Shown piece after piece: positions 45,254-56,483 of a DNA stretch of 64,000 nt. Within the stretch, counting starts at the first letter, position 1, and each line of letters begins with the position of its first letter. The position numbers and the translations under genes were made by a program. The notes under the pieces are model-generated. The model was not told where the DNA came from. It saw nothing but the letters and a program-made list of their open reading frames with translations, and ran no database searches. Source of the stretch: Roseobacter cerasinus (GTDB taxonomy: Bacteria; Pseudomonadota; Alphaproteobacteria; Rhodobacterales; Rhodobacteraceae); NCBI RefSeq assembly GCF_009811755.1, contig NZ_BLIV01000002.1, positions 365,001-429,000 on the forward strand. The letters are read 5' to 3'.

Positions 45254-45270
45254 GCCCGGCTATGCCGGGC
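45254..45270. terminator. hairpin between convergent crotonase and gyrB genes
   Basis: Perfect 7-bp stem GCCCGGC / GCCGGGC (45254-45260 and 45264-45270) with a TAT loop. It lies 14 bases after the gyrB stop (minus strand) and 58 after the crotonase stop. No T-tract follows on either side, so terminator activity is uncertain. Confidence 0.45.
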
Positions 45271-45283
45271 GGCGTGTGTGGGC

Positions 45284-47776
<2,493 letters not shown>

Positions 47777-48397
47777 TCAGGTGAAGGGGATAACCACACC
47801 GACCAGAATCAGCAAACCGCCCGAGATCACGTTGATCCGCGCAAGGGTGTGCGGTGCCGTGATCACTGCTCTGACGTGGCCCACGCAGAGCGCCAACAAC
47901 AGGTTCCCAATCAGTGGAATCGCCACCGAGGCGGCAATGATCGCGGTGATATCCGGAGCGGTCACCGCGCGCAGATCAAAGAACCCCGGCAGCACGCCGA
48001 TATAGAAGAGCACGGCCTTCGGATTCCCGAGGATCGCCACAAGCCCCGCCAGAAATCCGGGCCAGACCCCCGGACGGGTCAGGCGGCTGTCGGTGCTGAT
48101 CTGTCGATGCGCATGTCGGATCAGCAAAAGCCCCATGCCGATGAACACTCCGCAGGCGACCCAGCGCAGCACCGCCATGAAGACATCAAAGATCGACAGC
48201 ACCCAGGAGATGCCGAGCACCGCCACCAGCGGCCAGAGGATATCTCCTGCAGCCACACCAACAGCCAGCGGCCAGGCGGCACCAAATCCGCCAGACAGCG
48301 CGCGCGCCATCAGCGCCAGCCACACCGGCCCCGGCGTCAGGAACAGGATCACCAGCGCGCCCATGTAAAGGACCAGATCCCCCAACGCGATGGTCAC
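47777..48397 (-). CDS. LysE/RhtB family translocator
   Basis: A 206-residue amino-acid-exporter-type protein with about six hydrophobic segments. LFLTPGPVWLALMARALSGGF is the LysE-type N-terminal signature and NPKAVLFYIGVLPGFFD the second conserved block. The substrate is unknown. Its start overlaps the recF stop by four bases, so it is translationally coupled into the dnaA-dnaN-recF run, and gyrB follows 78 bp later. Confidence 0.88.
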   Translation of the reverse strand: MTIALGDLVLYMGALVILFLTPGPVWLALMARALSGGFGAAWPLAVGVAAGDILWPLVAVLGISWVLSIFDVFMAVLRWVACGVFIGMGLLLIRHAHRQISTDSRLTRPGVWPGFLAGLVAILGNPKAVLFYIGVLPGFFDLRAVTAPDITAIIAASVAIPLIGNLLLALCVGHVRAVITAPHTLARINVISGGLLILVGVVIPFT

Positions 48398-49494
48398 GCG
48401 GGCACCAGTTCCGACAGCCCGTCGCTGTCGCGCACTTCCACATATTGCGCGCGGTCACCCATGGCGGCAAAGAGCTCCTGCTCCGTGCCTGTCATCCAGG
48501 CTTGCGCCCCAAGGGCTGCAATCTCGTCATAGAGCGCCGCGCGCCGGTCCGGATCCAGATGGGCTGCCACTTCGTCCAGCAACAGGATCGGCGGCGCTCC
48601 GAAACCCCGCGCCAGGGCTCGCGCATTGGCGAGGATCAGAGAGACCAGCAACGCCTTCTGCTCGCCCGTCGAGCAATCCTTCGCCGGCACGCCCTTCGCC
48701 GCATAGACACCAGAGATATCCGCCCGATGCGGGCCGATCAGGCTACGGCCCGCCGCCACATCTCGTGGACGGCTCTCAGCCAGAGCCACGCGCACATCCT
48801 CCACCGTCTGCGGCAAATGCCCCTCCGCATGGGTCAGCGTCAGCTCTGCCGCCGGAAAGGCCGTCTGTGCGTCCTCTTGCGCCTCAGCCAGCTGCTCCAG
48901 AGCCGCGCGCCGGTTTTTATCTATCACCACACCGCTCTCCGCCATCTGCGTCTCCAGCGCCGCATACCAACCGGGGTCGCGCACCATATCCTTGAGCAAC
49001 CTGTTGCGCTCGCGCATGGCGCGCTCATAGGCCAGCGTCGCCTCCGCATGGCCAGGCTCAAAGCTCAGCGTCATCCGGTCGAGAAACCGCCGCCGCCCCT
49101 CTGCCCCTTCGATCCACAGCCGGTCCATCGCCGGGATCAGCCACAGAACCCGCGCGATCCGCCCCAGCGCCACTTGAGGCGCGGCTTTCTCGTCAATGCG
49201 CACCTGACGCGCCGCGCCACCTTCCGACCAGATCTCGATCTCATGCACCTGCTGCGGCGCTTGCAAAACGCCTGAGAGCTTCCATCCCAAAGCCTCCGGT
49301 CGCCGTGTCATATCCTCCGCACTGGACCGCCGCAAACCGCGCCCCGGTGAGAACAGCGACACCGCCTCCAGCACATTGGTCTTGCCCGCTCCATTGGCCC
49401 CATAAAGCGCGACAGGCCGCCCATCGAGCGCCAGCCGACCAATCTTGTGCGATCGGAAATGCGACAGGACCAGCGACGTCAGATAGAGCGCCAT
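48394..49494 (-). CDS. recF: DNA replication and repair protein RecF
   Basis: SMC-like ATPase that loads RecA at gaps with RecOR. The 366 residues show Walker A LYGANGAGKTNVLEAV, QVRIDEKAAP, the DRMTLSFEPGHAE stretch and the signature/Walker B region STGEQKALLVSLILANARAL and PILLLDEVAAHLD. The ATG at 49494 follows AAGG; a GTG one codon upstream is also possible. It lies 48 bp downstream of dnaN. Confidence 0.95.
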   Translation of the reverse strand: MALYLTSLVLSHFRSHKIGRLALDGRPVALYGANGAGKTNVLEAVSLFSPGRGLRRSSAEDMTRRPEALGWKLSGVLQAPQQVHEIEIWSEGGAARQVRIDEKAAPQVALGRIARVLWLIPAMDRLWIEGAEGRRRFLDRMTLSFEPGHAEATLAYERAMRERNRLLKDMVRDPGWYAALETQMAESGVVIDKNRRAALEQLAEAQEDAQTAFPAAELTLTHAEGHLPQTVEDVRVALAESRPRDVAAGRSLIGPHRADISGVYAAKGVPAKDCSTGEQKALLVSLILANARALARGFGAPPILLLDEVAAHLDPDRRAALYDEIAALGAQAWMTGTEQELFAAMGDRAQYVEVRDSDGLSELVPA

Positions 49495-49542
49495 CACCCT
49501 GCCTTCATTGTTCCAGAAATATGCCCGCCGGAGGCAAGGAGT

Positions 49543-50661
49543 TTAAACGCGCATCGGCATGACCACATAGACCGCCGATTGATCATTGCCTTCGCGCATC
49601 AGGGTTGGATCGCCCGAGGAATTGAACAGAAAAACCGCATTCTCGCGGTCCACCTGGCTGGCAATCTCCAGCAAGTATTTGGCGTTGAACCCGATCTCCA
49701 ACCGCTCGTCGCCATAGGCCACGGCCAGCTCTTCCTCGGCAGCCCCGCTGTCTGGCGCATTCACCGACAACACCAGCCGATCCTCATCCAACTGCAGCTT
49801 CACCGCGCGCGAGCGTTCCGAACTCACCGTCGCCACCCGGTCGACCGCTTGGGCGAAGTCCGAGGCGTCTACCTCAAGCTTGCGTGCGTTATTCTGCGGG
49901 ATCACGCGGGTGTAGTCGGGGAAGGTGCCGTCGATGACCTTCGACGTGAGCGTGATATCGGGCGTGGCAAAGCGCACCTTGGTCTCGCTCACCGACACGG
50001 CAATTTTCATCTCGTCATCTTCCAGCAGCTTGCGCAACTCTCCTACGGTCTTGCGCGGCACAATCACACCGGGCATCTCCGACGCGCCCTCGGGCAAATC
50101 CGCGTCGATGCGGGCCAGCCGGTGCCCGTCGGTTGCGACACAGCGCAGGGTCTGCCCGCCATCCGCATCGGCGATATGCATGTAAACCCCGTTCAGATAG
50201 TACCGCGTCTCCTCTGTCGAAATCGCAAACTTCGACTTGTCGAACAGCCGTCGCAGCACGGGCGCCGGAGCCGAGAAGTTCGAAGCATACTCTGAGGACG
50301 CCATGACCGGAAAGTCTTCCTTCGGCAAAGTCGCCAGAGAGAAATTCGACCGCCCCGCTTCAACCGTCAGCCGCCCTGTCGCGCCATCGGCGGTCAGCGT
50401 GACCAACGCGCCATCAGGCAATTTGCGCACGATCTCGTGCAGGGTGGTGGCGGCGACCGTTGTGGCACCAGCACGTTCAACCTGCGCCGGCGCCTTATCG
50501 ACCACCTCGATGTCAAGATCGGTGGCGCGGAAGGTGACATCGCTGCCTTCGGCTTCGATCAGCACATTGGCAAGGATCGGGATTGTATTGCGCCGCTCAA
50601 CCACGGACTGGGCTTGCGACACGGCCTTGAGCAGGGACGCGCGTTCGATGCTGATTTTCAT
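49543..50661 (-). CDS. dnaN: DNA polymerase III beta sliding clamp
   Basis: Ring-shaped processivity factor. The 372-residue protein starts MKISIERASLLKAVSQAQSVVERRNTIPILANVL, the standard DnaN N-terminus, and ends YVVMPMRV, the hydrophobic-pocket tail (family MPMRL). GGAGG lies 10-11 bases before the ATG at 50661; an ATG 57 bases upstream is not credible. It follows dnaA after 142 bp that contain a stable hairpin and a DnaA-box-like site. Confidence 0.97.
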   Translation of the reverse strand: MKISIERASLLKAVSQAQSVVERRNTIPILANVLIEAEGSDVTFRATDLDIEVVDKAPAQVERAGATTVAATTLHEIVRKLPDGALVTLTADGATGRLTVEAGRSNFSLATLPKEDFPVMASSEYASNFSAPAPVLRRLFDKSKFAISTEETRYYLNGVYMHIADADGGQTLRCVATDGHRLARIDADLPEGASEMPGVIVPRKTVGELRKLLEDDEMKIAVSVSETKVRFATPDITLTSKVIDGTFPDYTRVIPQNNARKLEVDASDFAQAVDRVATVSSERSRAVKLQLDEDRLVLSVNAPDSGAAEEELAVAYGDERLEIGFNAKYLLEIASQVDRENAVFLFNSSGDPTLMREGNDQSAVYVVMPMRV

Positions 50662-50701
50662 AGGCTTGATCCTCCCACCAGTCCGGAGGATCAAGGTACC
50701 C

Positions 50702-50710
50702 TTATCCACC
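50702..50710 (+). promoter_or_regulatory. DnaA-box-like site upstream of dnaN
   Basis: TTATCCACC differs from the consensus DnaA box TTATCCACA only at the last base. It lies 41 bases upstream of the dnaN start, in the dnaA-dnaN spacer. Confidence 0.45.
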
Positions 50711-50761
50711 GACTTCACAAGTGTTTTATTGGTTTGTGTGGTGGAAAGCCCAGGGCGTCAA

Positions 50762-50792
50762 GACCCGTCGCTGCATTGCCGCACGACGGGTC
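50762..50792 (-). terminator. hairpin downstream of dnaA
   Basis: Perfect 9-bp inverted repeat GACCCGTCG (50762-50770) / CGACGGGTC (50784-50792), loop 13 bases, 12 bases after the dnaA stop. On the minus strand it is followed by TTGACG rather than a run of T, so it could be a partial terminator or an mRNA-processing structure that separates dnaA from dnaN. Confidence 0.55.
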
Positions 50793-50803
50793 CTAAGGTG
50801 TGA

Positions 50804-52177
50804 CTATTCTTCCAGCGCGCGGCGCAGAAGTTCCAGATCTTCAGCAATCTGGCCGTCCTGGGTTTTCAACTCTTCGATGCGCTTGACGCCGTGCATGACG
50901 GTGGTGTGGTCCCGCCCGCCAAAGCGCCGCCCGATCTCGGGCAAAGACCGCGACGTCATCTTTTTGCAGAGATACATCGCCACCTGGCGCGGGCGCGCAT
51001 AGCTGCGCAGACGTTTGGGGCCAATCATGTCCGACAGGCGGATGTTGTAGTGGTCCGACACCTTGCGCTGGATCTCTTCGACGGTGATCTTGCGCTCTGA
51101 CGCGCGCAGCACGTCCGACAGACAATCCTGCGTCAGCTCCATGTTGATCTCGCGGCCGACAAGCGACGCAAAGGCAAAGAGCCGCGTTAGCGCCCCTTCC
51201 AACACCCGCACATTGGTCGAGATCCGATGTGCAAGAAACTCCAGCACACCTGCCTCGACTTCAAGGTCCGGGTAGTTCAAGCGTTGCTGCTCCACCTTGC
51301 TTTGCAGGATGCCGAGGCGCAGCTCATAGTCGGTTGGGTGCAGATCCACCACCAAGCCGCACTGCAGGCGCGATTTCACGCGGTCTTCGAGATCCTTGAT
51401 CTCGCTGGGTGAGCGGTCCGCCGAAATGATGATCTGCTTGTTCTGATCCACTAGCGCATTGAACGTGTGAAAGAACTCCTCCTGCGTGGAATCCTTACCT
51501 GCGATGAATTGCACGTCATCCACCATCAGCACATCGACCGAGCGGAAGATCTCCTTGAAGTCCATCATCTTGCGGTCGCGCAGGGCCTGGACAAAGCGGT
51601 ACATGAATTGTTCGGCAGAGAGGTAGAGCACGTTCATCTCGGGGCGGCGGGCGCGCAATTCATGGGCAATCGCGTGCATCAGGTGGGTTTTACCCAGACC
51701 AACGCCGCCGTAGAGGAAGAGAGGGTTGAAGGTCACGGGGCCACCTTCAGCAACACGGCGAGCCGCAGCATGAGCCAGCTCGTTGGGCTTGCCGACGACA
51801 AACGTGTCGAAGGTGAACCGCTTGTCGAGCGGCGCAGTTGTCAGCGCCGTGTTTGCCGCAGGCTTCACAGCGCGCATCGCTGCGGAGCTTTGCACAGGCT
51901 GCGGCGCCTGGGGCATGTCGGCCCCTGCACCAACCGGGGTTGGCACCGCAAACTGCAAACGGCGCAGGCTTGGATCTTCGGTTTTGAGTTCATGCAGGAT
52001 CAGTTCCGCGAAATTCTGGCTCACATAGTTGCCCAGAAAGTTCGTTGGCACGTCGAACGTCGCAATCCCGTCATCCGCTGCCCGAAACTCTATTGGTTCG
52101 ATCCAGTTTGTGTAGTTGTTTTGCCCTACCGTCTTTAGCAGTCGCTGCCTCAACTGCCCCCACTTCTCTTTAGTCAT
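50804..52177 (-). CDS. dnaA: chromosomal replication initiator protein DnaA
   Basis: AAA+ initiator that binds DnaA boxes and melts oriC. The 457 residues include the N-terminal oligomerisation domain (KTVGQNNYTNWIEPIEF), a variable linker (about 85-115), Walker A YGGVGLGKTHLMHAI, Walker B VLMVDDVQFIAGK and domain IV with the DNA-binding signature RSLPEIGRRFGGRDHTTVMHGVKRI. AGG lies about 8-10 bases before the ATG. It lies 48 kb from the proposed oriC, in keeping with alphaproteobacteria where dnaA and oriC are often apart. Confidence 0.97.
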   Translation of the reverse strand: MTKEKWGQLRQRLLKTVGQNNYTNWIEPIEFRAADDGIATFDVPTNFLGNYVSQNFAELILHELKTEDPSLRRLQFAVPTPVGAGADMPQAPQPVQSSAAMRAVKPAANTALTTAPLDKRFTFDTFVVGKPNELAHAAARRVAEGGPVTFNPLFLYGGVGLGKTHLMHAIAHELRARRPEMNVLYLSAEQFMYRFVQALRDRKMMDFKEIFRSVDVLMVDDVQFIAGKDSTQEEFFHTFNALVDQNKQIIISADRSPSEIKDLEDRVKSRLQCGLVVDLHPTDYELRLGILQSKVEQQRLNYPDLEVEAGVLEFLAHRISTNVRVLEGALTRLFAFASLVGREINMELTQDCLSDVLRASERKITVEEIQRKVSDHYNIRLSDMIGPKRLRSYARPRQVAMYLCKKMTSRSLPEIGRRFGGRDHTTVMHGVKRIEELKTQDGQIAEDLELLRRALEE

Positions 52178-52307
52178 ATTTGACCTGTTTTCCTCATCGC
52201 GTTGCCATTTTGGCAGCAGATCCCGTTCTGGGTCATCTGTGCCGCCTCTACCTTCTTGTTTGCGAACACACCTTTCCTGCCCCGGCTCTTACAAAAACCT
52301 GGTTAAC

Positions 52308-52379
52308 GTCCAATGGACATTTACAGAATAGGCGGTGTCCAATGGACTGACGTGCCCTGTGTCGGGCACGCGGTCCAAT
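52308..52379. promoter_or_regulatory. paired palindromes and hairpin upstream of dnaA
   Basis: The 11-base palindrome GTCCAATGGAC occurs twice, at 52308-52318 and 52337-52347 (29 bases apart), and the left seven bases recur at 52373-52379. Between the second copy and the half copy lies a 7-bp hairpin CGTGCCC / GGGCACG (52351-52357 and 52364-52370). This block is 130-200 bases upstream of the dnaA start and may be a regulatory site of the dnaA promoter. Confidence 0.5.
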
Positions 52380-52652
52380 CAGACGATACCGTCCGCATTT
52401 TATTTGACAGGGCAAATCGCTGTTGCGCAGCATTTGCAGACTGAAGGCGTCTCCTTTGTGGTGACACCCAGCCCCTGAGTTACAACATCCACAGCAGTGT
52501 GAACGCGCTGATCAGGGCCTGTCCCCCCATGGCGATATGAATCGCACAACATAGGTAGCAACTTCGTCTGCGACCCGGCAACTGATCTTCATTCTTGACT
52601 CTGTATTTTCAAAAAAGAATCTCTGAGCGGGCGGAAAGAGTCTCATAAATGC
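52380..52652. other. rpsT-dnaA intergenic region with a GANTC cluster
   Basis: No gene is seen between the rpsT stop and the dnaA start (52178-52723, 546 bp). This part holds four GANTC sequences in 104 bases, at 52539-52543, 52597-52601, 52617-52621 and 52638-52642. GANTC is the target of the CcrM adenine methylase, which in Caulobacter modulates dnaA transcription through promoter methylation. Promoter elements on the minus strand could not be fixed with confidence. Confidence 0.55.
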
Positions 52653-52680
52653 AAAAAAGCGCCGATGAACGACGCCTTTT
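52653..52680 (-). terminator. terminator of rpsT
   Basis: On the minus strand AAAAGGCGTCG pairs with CGGCGCTTTT around a short loop, with one bulged G, and ends in a run of six T (52658-52653). It is about 44 bases after the rpsT stop. Confidence 0.75.
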
Positions 52681-52723
52681 ACCGCTATTTTCGGGGAGAC
52701 CCCGATACATCTTGGGGTTGTTT

Positions 52724-52987
52724 TCAGCCTAGAGCTTTCACCCGTGATGACAGGCGCGAAATTTTCCGCGAAGCGGTGTTTTTATGAAACACCCCCTTGG
52801 TCACACCGCGCATGAGCTCGGGTTGCGCGGCACGCAGCGCGGCGGTTGCGGCGTCCTTGTCACCGGATGCAATGGCTTCTTCGACCTTGCGCAGAAAGGT
52901 CCGAATGCGCGAACGACGGGCTTTGTTGATCTGGAAACGCGCTTCGTTCTGACGGGCGCGTTTTTTGGCTTGGGGCGAGTTGGCCAT
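52724..52987 (-). CDS. rpsT: 30S ribosomal protein S20
   Basis: Binds 16S rRNA in the small subunit body. The 87-residue basic protein starts [27 protein letters not shown] and ends [19 protein letters not shown], both typical of S20. The ATG at 52987 is preceded by AAGG about nine bases upstream; the in-frame extension to 53029 is not part of the family. It is upstream of dnaA on the same strand with its own terminator. The 215 bp before it shows no gene. Confidence 0.97.
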   Translation of the reverse strand: MANSPQAKKRARQNEARFQINKARRSRIRTFLRKVEEAIASGDKDAATAALRAAQPELMRGVTKGVFHKNTASRKISRLSSRVKALG

Positions 52988-53202
52988 GTGTAAGTCACCT
53001 TCTTGGGCGGTTGTGTGTCTGTCATACACAATGCCGCCACACCGGTTCGAGACCCCGGGAGGTGATTCTAGCCAAAGCGGGCTGCACGCGCATATCTCGG
53101 CGGGTACATAGAGAACCCGGCGAAAATTGCAAATCAGAATTTGCGTCCAGAGACAGCGGCACGGCCTGAACCGGCTACACCACCGGCCGCCGGCCTTGTC
53201 CG

Positions 53203-53793
53203 TTACCCGGTGATGAGCTGCTCCAGTGGCCTCCAGCAGGCGTGCGGAACGCGCTGTTCTGCATCGTATTCAAAGTAGCATCCCCCACCACCAGGCCCTT
53301 GATCATATGCGCGGCTGATCGCCAGCCCGGACAGGTGACAGTAAAGCAGCGTGCCAACCGCGCCATGGCCAACGAACAGCAGATCGCCCGCAGCATGCTC
53401 CGCCTGACACTGCTCAACCTCGGCGACGATCCGCGTTTGCGCAGCGGCAGCTGTTTCCCACCCCCGGACGCTTTGCTCTGGATTGGCAAAGAAGGCGTCT
53501 GCCACCTCTTCAAACTCCGCGGGCGGCAGGAACCCTGTGGCGCTGCGGTCATTCTCATGCATGCGCGCGCGGACCTCGACCTCGCATCCCAGCGCGACGG
53601 CCAGGGGTCGCGCTGTCTCCAGCGCCTTGGTCTCGGCGCTGCTGATCACCTTCGTTGTGCCTGCCAGCGCGCCGGATTTGGCAAGGGCTGCGACTCGGCT
53701 TTGCCCCAGCTTGCTCAGCGACCAGTTCTGGATCGGGATTTCCGGATCAATCTGAACCTGAGGATGGCTGAGATAGCGCACAAGTCTGCTCAT
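53203..53793 (-). CDS. histidine phosphatase family protein
   Basis: A 196-residue member of the phosphoglycerate-mutase-like superfamily. The C-terminal catalytic His motif [13 protein letters not shown] and the central [17 protein letters not shown] stretch are clear. The N-terminal motif, normally RHG, reads RYLSHPQV, so the phospho-accepting His is either His10 or displaced. The same RYLxHP variant occurs in the Rhodobacteraceae subfamily as far as I recall. The substrate is unknown. It stands alone, 54 bp downstream of the next gene on the strand. Confidence 0.8.
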   Translation of the reverse strand: MSRLVRYLSHPQVQIDPEIPIQNWSLSKLGQSRVAALAKSGALAGTTKVISSAETKALETARPLAVALGCEVEVRARMHENDRSATGFLPPAEFEEVADAFFANPEQSVRGWETAAAAQTRIVAEVEQCQAEHAAGDLLFVGHGAVGTLLYCHLSGLAISRAYDQGPGGGGCYFEYDAEQRVPHACWRPLEQLITG

Positions 53794-53847
53794 GTGCTTT
53801 GACCTTTAAACTCGGAGATCTAACAGGCTGAACGGCGCGTGCAAGCG

Positions 53848-54624
53848 TCACTTGTCGCGGAACTGCGCCTCGCGTTTTTCCAGAAAGGCCCCCATGCCCT
53901 CGGCCTGGTCCTCAGTCGCAAAGAGCGCATGGAACATCCGGCGCTCAAACAGCAGACCTTCCCGCAGGGGCACCTCATAGGCGCGGTTCACCGCCTCCTT
54001 CACAACCATCACAGTGATCATGGATTTCTCCACGATCTTCTGCGCGGCACTCTGCGCCTCATCCAGAAGCTTCTTGCAAGGCACCACACGGCTGACAAGG
54101 CCAGAACGTTCCGCCTCTTCCGCGTCCATGAAGCGACCAGTGAGGTGCATATCCATCGCCTTAGACTTGCCGACAACCCGGGTAAGCCGCTGCGTCCCCC
54201 CGATTCCCGCCACCACGCCGAGGTTGATCTCGGGCTGGCCGAACTTCGCGGTGTCCGAACAGATGATGAAGTCGCACATCATAGCCAGTTCGCACCCGCC
54301 ACCCAGCGCATAGCCCGAAACGGCTGCGATGATCGGCTTGCGCACGGCCATTATCGCTTCACTCTCTGGCGTGAAAAGATCGCCCGAGAACGCCTCGACA
54401 AAGCTCTTGTCTTTCATCATCGCGATGTCGGCCCCGGCGGCAAAGGCCTTCTCCGAGCCGGTGAGGATGATGCAGCGCACCTTGTCATTGGCCTGCGCAT
54501 CGGTGAGCGCATCAGCCAACTCTTTCATCAAGTCGTCGTTCAGGGCGTTCAGGGCGTCGGGCCGGTTCAGCGTGATCTGGGCCACATGGTTCTCTATCTC
54601 AACGATGATCGTCTCGTAGGCCAT
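53848..54624 (-). CDS. enoyl-CoA hydratase
   Basis: Hydrates trans-2-enoyl-CoA in fatty acid beta-oxidation. The 258 residues are close to mitochondrial ECHS1: [28 protein letters not shown] (oxyanion hole), [13 protein letters not shown] with the first catalytic Glu and [20 protein letters not shown] with the second. Length is normal. ATG at 54624 is chosen; a TTG two codons upstream is possible. It is divergent from nothing nearby and is followed by the phosphatase gene. Confidence 0.93.
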   Translation of the reverse strand: MAYETIIVEIENHVAQITLNRPDALNALNDDLMKELADALTDAQANDKVRCIILTGSEKAFAAGADIAMMKDKSFVEAFSGDLFTPESEAIMAVRKPIIAAVSGYALGGGCELAMMCDFIICSDTAKFGQPEINLGVVAGIGGTQRLTRVVGKSKAMDMHLTGRFMDAEEAERSGLVSRVVPCKKLLDEAQSAAQKIVEKSMITVMVVKEAVNRAYEVPLREGLLFERRMFHALFATEDQAEGMGAFLEKREAQFRDK

Positions 54625-54687
54625 CCGCAAAGCTCTCGATTTGTGTCACGAACCCCGACTCAATACCAAGCCTTGATGAGGTTCAAG

Positions 54688-55539
54688 CTATCTTTGGCAT
54701 TGCGCACAGAAGAAAGATGAGCGTCCCGATTGTACGATTCGCCCAATGACACCGGGGCAGTCCGGGGTTTTACAGGGGGCGCCTTCCCGGCCGTAAACAT
54801 CAAAGCTGTGCTGGAAATATCCAAGCTCGCCATCAGCTTGACGGAAATCGCGCAGCGATGAGCCCCCCGCCTTGATCGCGTCCGTCAGCACCTCGCGGAT
54901 GATCGGCACAAGCGTCGCGACCCGTGTTGCAGAAATCCGTCCCGCTTTGCGCGTTGGCCTGATTTTTGCACGATAGAGCGCCTCGCAGACGTAGATATTG
55001 CCCAACCCGGCAACAATTCTCTGGTCGAGCAGCGCCGACTTTATCGGCGTCATCTTGCCCTTGAAGGCGGCAATCAAGTGGTCTTCATGAAAATCGTTGC
55101 CCAGAGGCTCCGGCCCCAGCACGGCGAGCAGCTTGTGCTTTGCCGCTGTCGCCGTCTGCATGAGATCCATCGCCCCGAACCGCCGTGGATCGTTGAAGGT
55201 GATGCGCGTGCCGTTCTGCATGTGAAAGACCACATGGTCGTGCTTTTCGGGGGCAGGGTGGGTGTGCACGAATTGCCCAAGCGGATCGCCCGAGACCATC
55301 ATCCGCCCCGACATGCCCAAATGGATCAGCAGCGTCTCGCCCGAACTCAGATCCGCCAGAATATACTTCGACCGCCGCCGCAACCGTTCGATGCGCTGCC
55401 CTGTCAGCCGCGCGGCCATGTCTCGCGGAAACGGCCATCGCAGATCAGGTCGGTTCACATCCGCCTGCGCAATCACAACGCCGGTCATCGCAGGCTCCAG
55501 CCCGCGACGTACCGTTTCGACCTCCGGCAATTCTGGCAC
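54688..55539 (-). CDS. mutM: formamidopyrimidine-DNA glycosylase
   Basis: Base-excision repair glycosylase/AP lyase removing 8-oxoguanine. The 283 residues begin [18 protein letters not shown] with the catalytic Pro2 and Glu3, contain [12 protein letters not shown] and [11 protein letters not shown], a helix-two-turn-helix ([16 protein letters not shown]) and end in a four-Cys zinc finger ([17 protein letters not shown]). It is divergent from ubiE with an 87-bp gap, as is usual in alphaproteobacteria. Confidence 0.96.
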   Translation of the reverse strand: MPELPEVETVRRGLEPAMTGVVIAQADVNRPDLRWPFPRDMAARLTGQRIERLRRRSKYILADLSSGETLLIHLGMSGRMMVSGDPLGQFVHTHPAPEKHDHVVFHMQNGTRITFNDPRRFGAMDLMQTATAAKHKLLAVLGPEPLGNDFHEDHLIAAFKGKMTPIKSALLDQRIVAGLGNIYVCEALYRAKIRPTRKAGRISATRVATLVPIIREVLTDAIKAGGSSLRDFRQADGELGYFQHSFDVYGREGAPCKTPDCPGVIGRIVQSGRSSFFCAQCQR

Positions 55540-55626
55540 CGCTCTCCCCGCGACAATCGGGCCGCATTGTGCATCCGCCCGTGAAGCCTATAACAAAAGG
55601 CGAAGCGGCAAGGACCACAAGACCCC

Positions 55627-56379
55627 ATGAGCAACGAGACAGACAAAACGACGCACTTCGGTTATGAGACCGTGCCCGAAGCCGAGAAAGCCGGACGGGT
55701 ACAAGGTGTCTTTTCCTCTGTGGCCAGCCGATACGACATCATGAACGACGTGATGTCCGGCGGCATCCATCGTCTGTGGAAAGACGCAATGATGGACTGG
55801 CTCGCGCCGCGCCCGGGGCAAAAGCTGCTCGACGTGGCAGGTGGCACCGGCGACATCTCCTTTCGGTTCCTAAAACGCGCAGGCTCTGGCCACGCCACGG
55901 TGCTGGACTTGACCGAGCCCATGCTGGTCGAAGGTCGCAAACGCGCCGAGGCGGCACAAATGCAAGACAGCCTGGACTGGGTGGTGGGTGACGCCATGGC
56001 GCTGCCGTTTGACGACAATACCTTTGATGTCTACACCATCTCCTTCGGCATCCGGAACGTGACCCGCCCAGAAGACGCGCTGGCCGAGGCCTACCGGGTG
56101 CTCAAGCCCGGCGGTCGCCTGATAGTGCTTGAGTTCAGCCAGTTGCCAAACCCCGGGCTGCAAAAAGCCTATGACCTCTACAGCTTTAACGTGATCCCCC
56201 GCATGGGGCAGGTGATCGCGAATGACCGCGATAGCTACCAGTATCTTGTCGAATCGATCCGCAACTTCCCCGATCAGGAGACCTTTCTGAACATGATCCG
56301 GGCCACTGGTTTTGGCAACGCGAAGTACCGCAACCTGACCATGGGCATCGCCTGCTTGCACTCGGGATGGAAACTGTGA
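55627..56379 (+). CDS. ubiE: ubiquinone/menaquinone biosynthesis C-methyltransferase UbiE
   Basis: SAM-dependent C-methylation step in ubiquinone synthesis. The 250 residues show [24 protein letters not shown], the SAM-binding [44 protein letters not shown] (family signature 2) and a C-terminal [11 protein letters not shown]. Start ATG 55627 with normal length. It heads a ubiE-ubiB pair. Confidence 0.96.
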   Translation: MSNETDKTTHFGYETVPEAEKAGRVQGVFSSVASRYDIMNDVMSGGIHRLWKDAMMDWLAPRPGQKLLDVAGGTGDISFRFLKRAGSGHATVLDLTEPMLVEGRKRAEAAQMQDSLDWVVGDAMALPFDDNTFDVYTISFGIRNVTRPEDALAEAYRVLKPGGRLIVLEFSQLPNPGLQKAYDLYSFNVIPRMGQVIANDRDSYQYLVESIRNFPDQETFLNMIRATGFGNAKYRNLTMGIACLHSGWKL

Positions 56380-56422
56380 TGCCACCCGCCCGGCTTCTTC
56401 TGGCCATAGATATCCTGGGGGT

Positions 56423-56441
56423 CCGGGGGCAAAGCCCCCGG
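56423..56441 (+). repeat. GC-rich hairpin between ubiE and ubiB
   Basis: Perfect 8-bp inverted repeat CCGGGGGC AAA GCCCCCGG in the 104-bp spacer. It has no T-tract. Similar GC-rich stem-loops are scattered between genes in Roseobacter-group genomes; whether this one attenuates ubiB transcription is unknown. Confidence 0.6.
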
Positions 56442-56483
56442 TTGGTCGGATTGCGTCAGCAATTCGAACCCAAAGGATAACCC

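Noticed and set aside
52178-52723. oriC at the dnaA upstream region
   Set aside because: It is intergenic and repeat-containing, but I see no DnaA-box cluster there; the hemJ-maf gap fits alphaproteobacterial origins better. Not excluded without GC skew.
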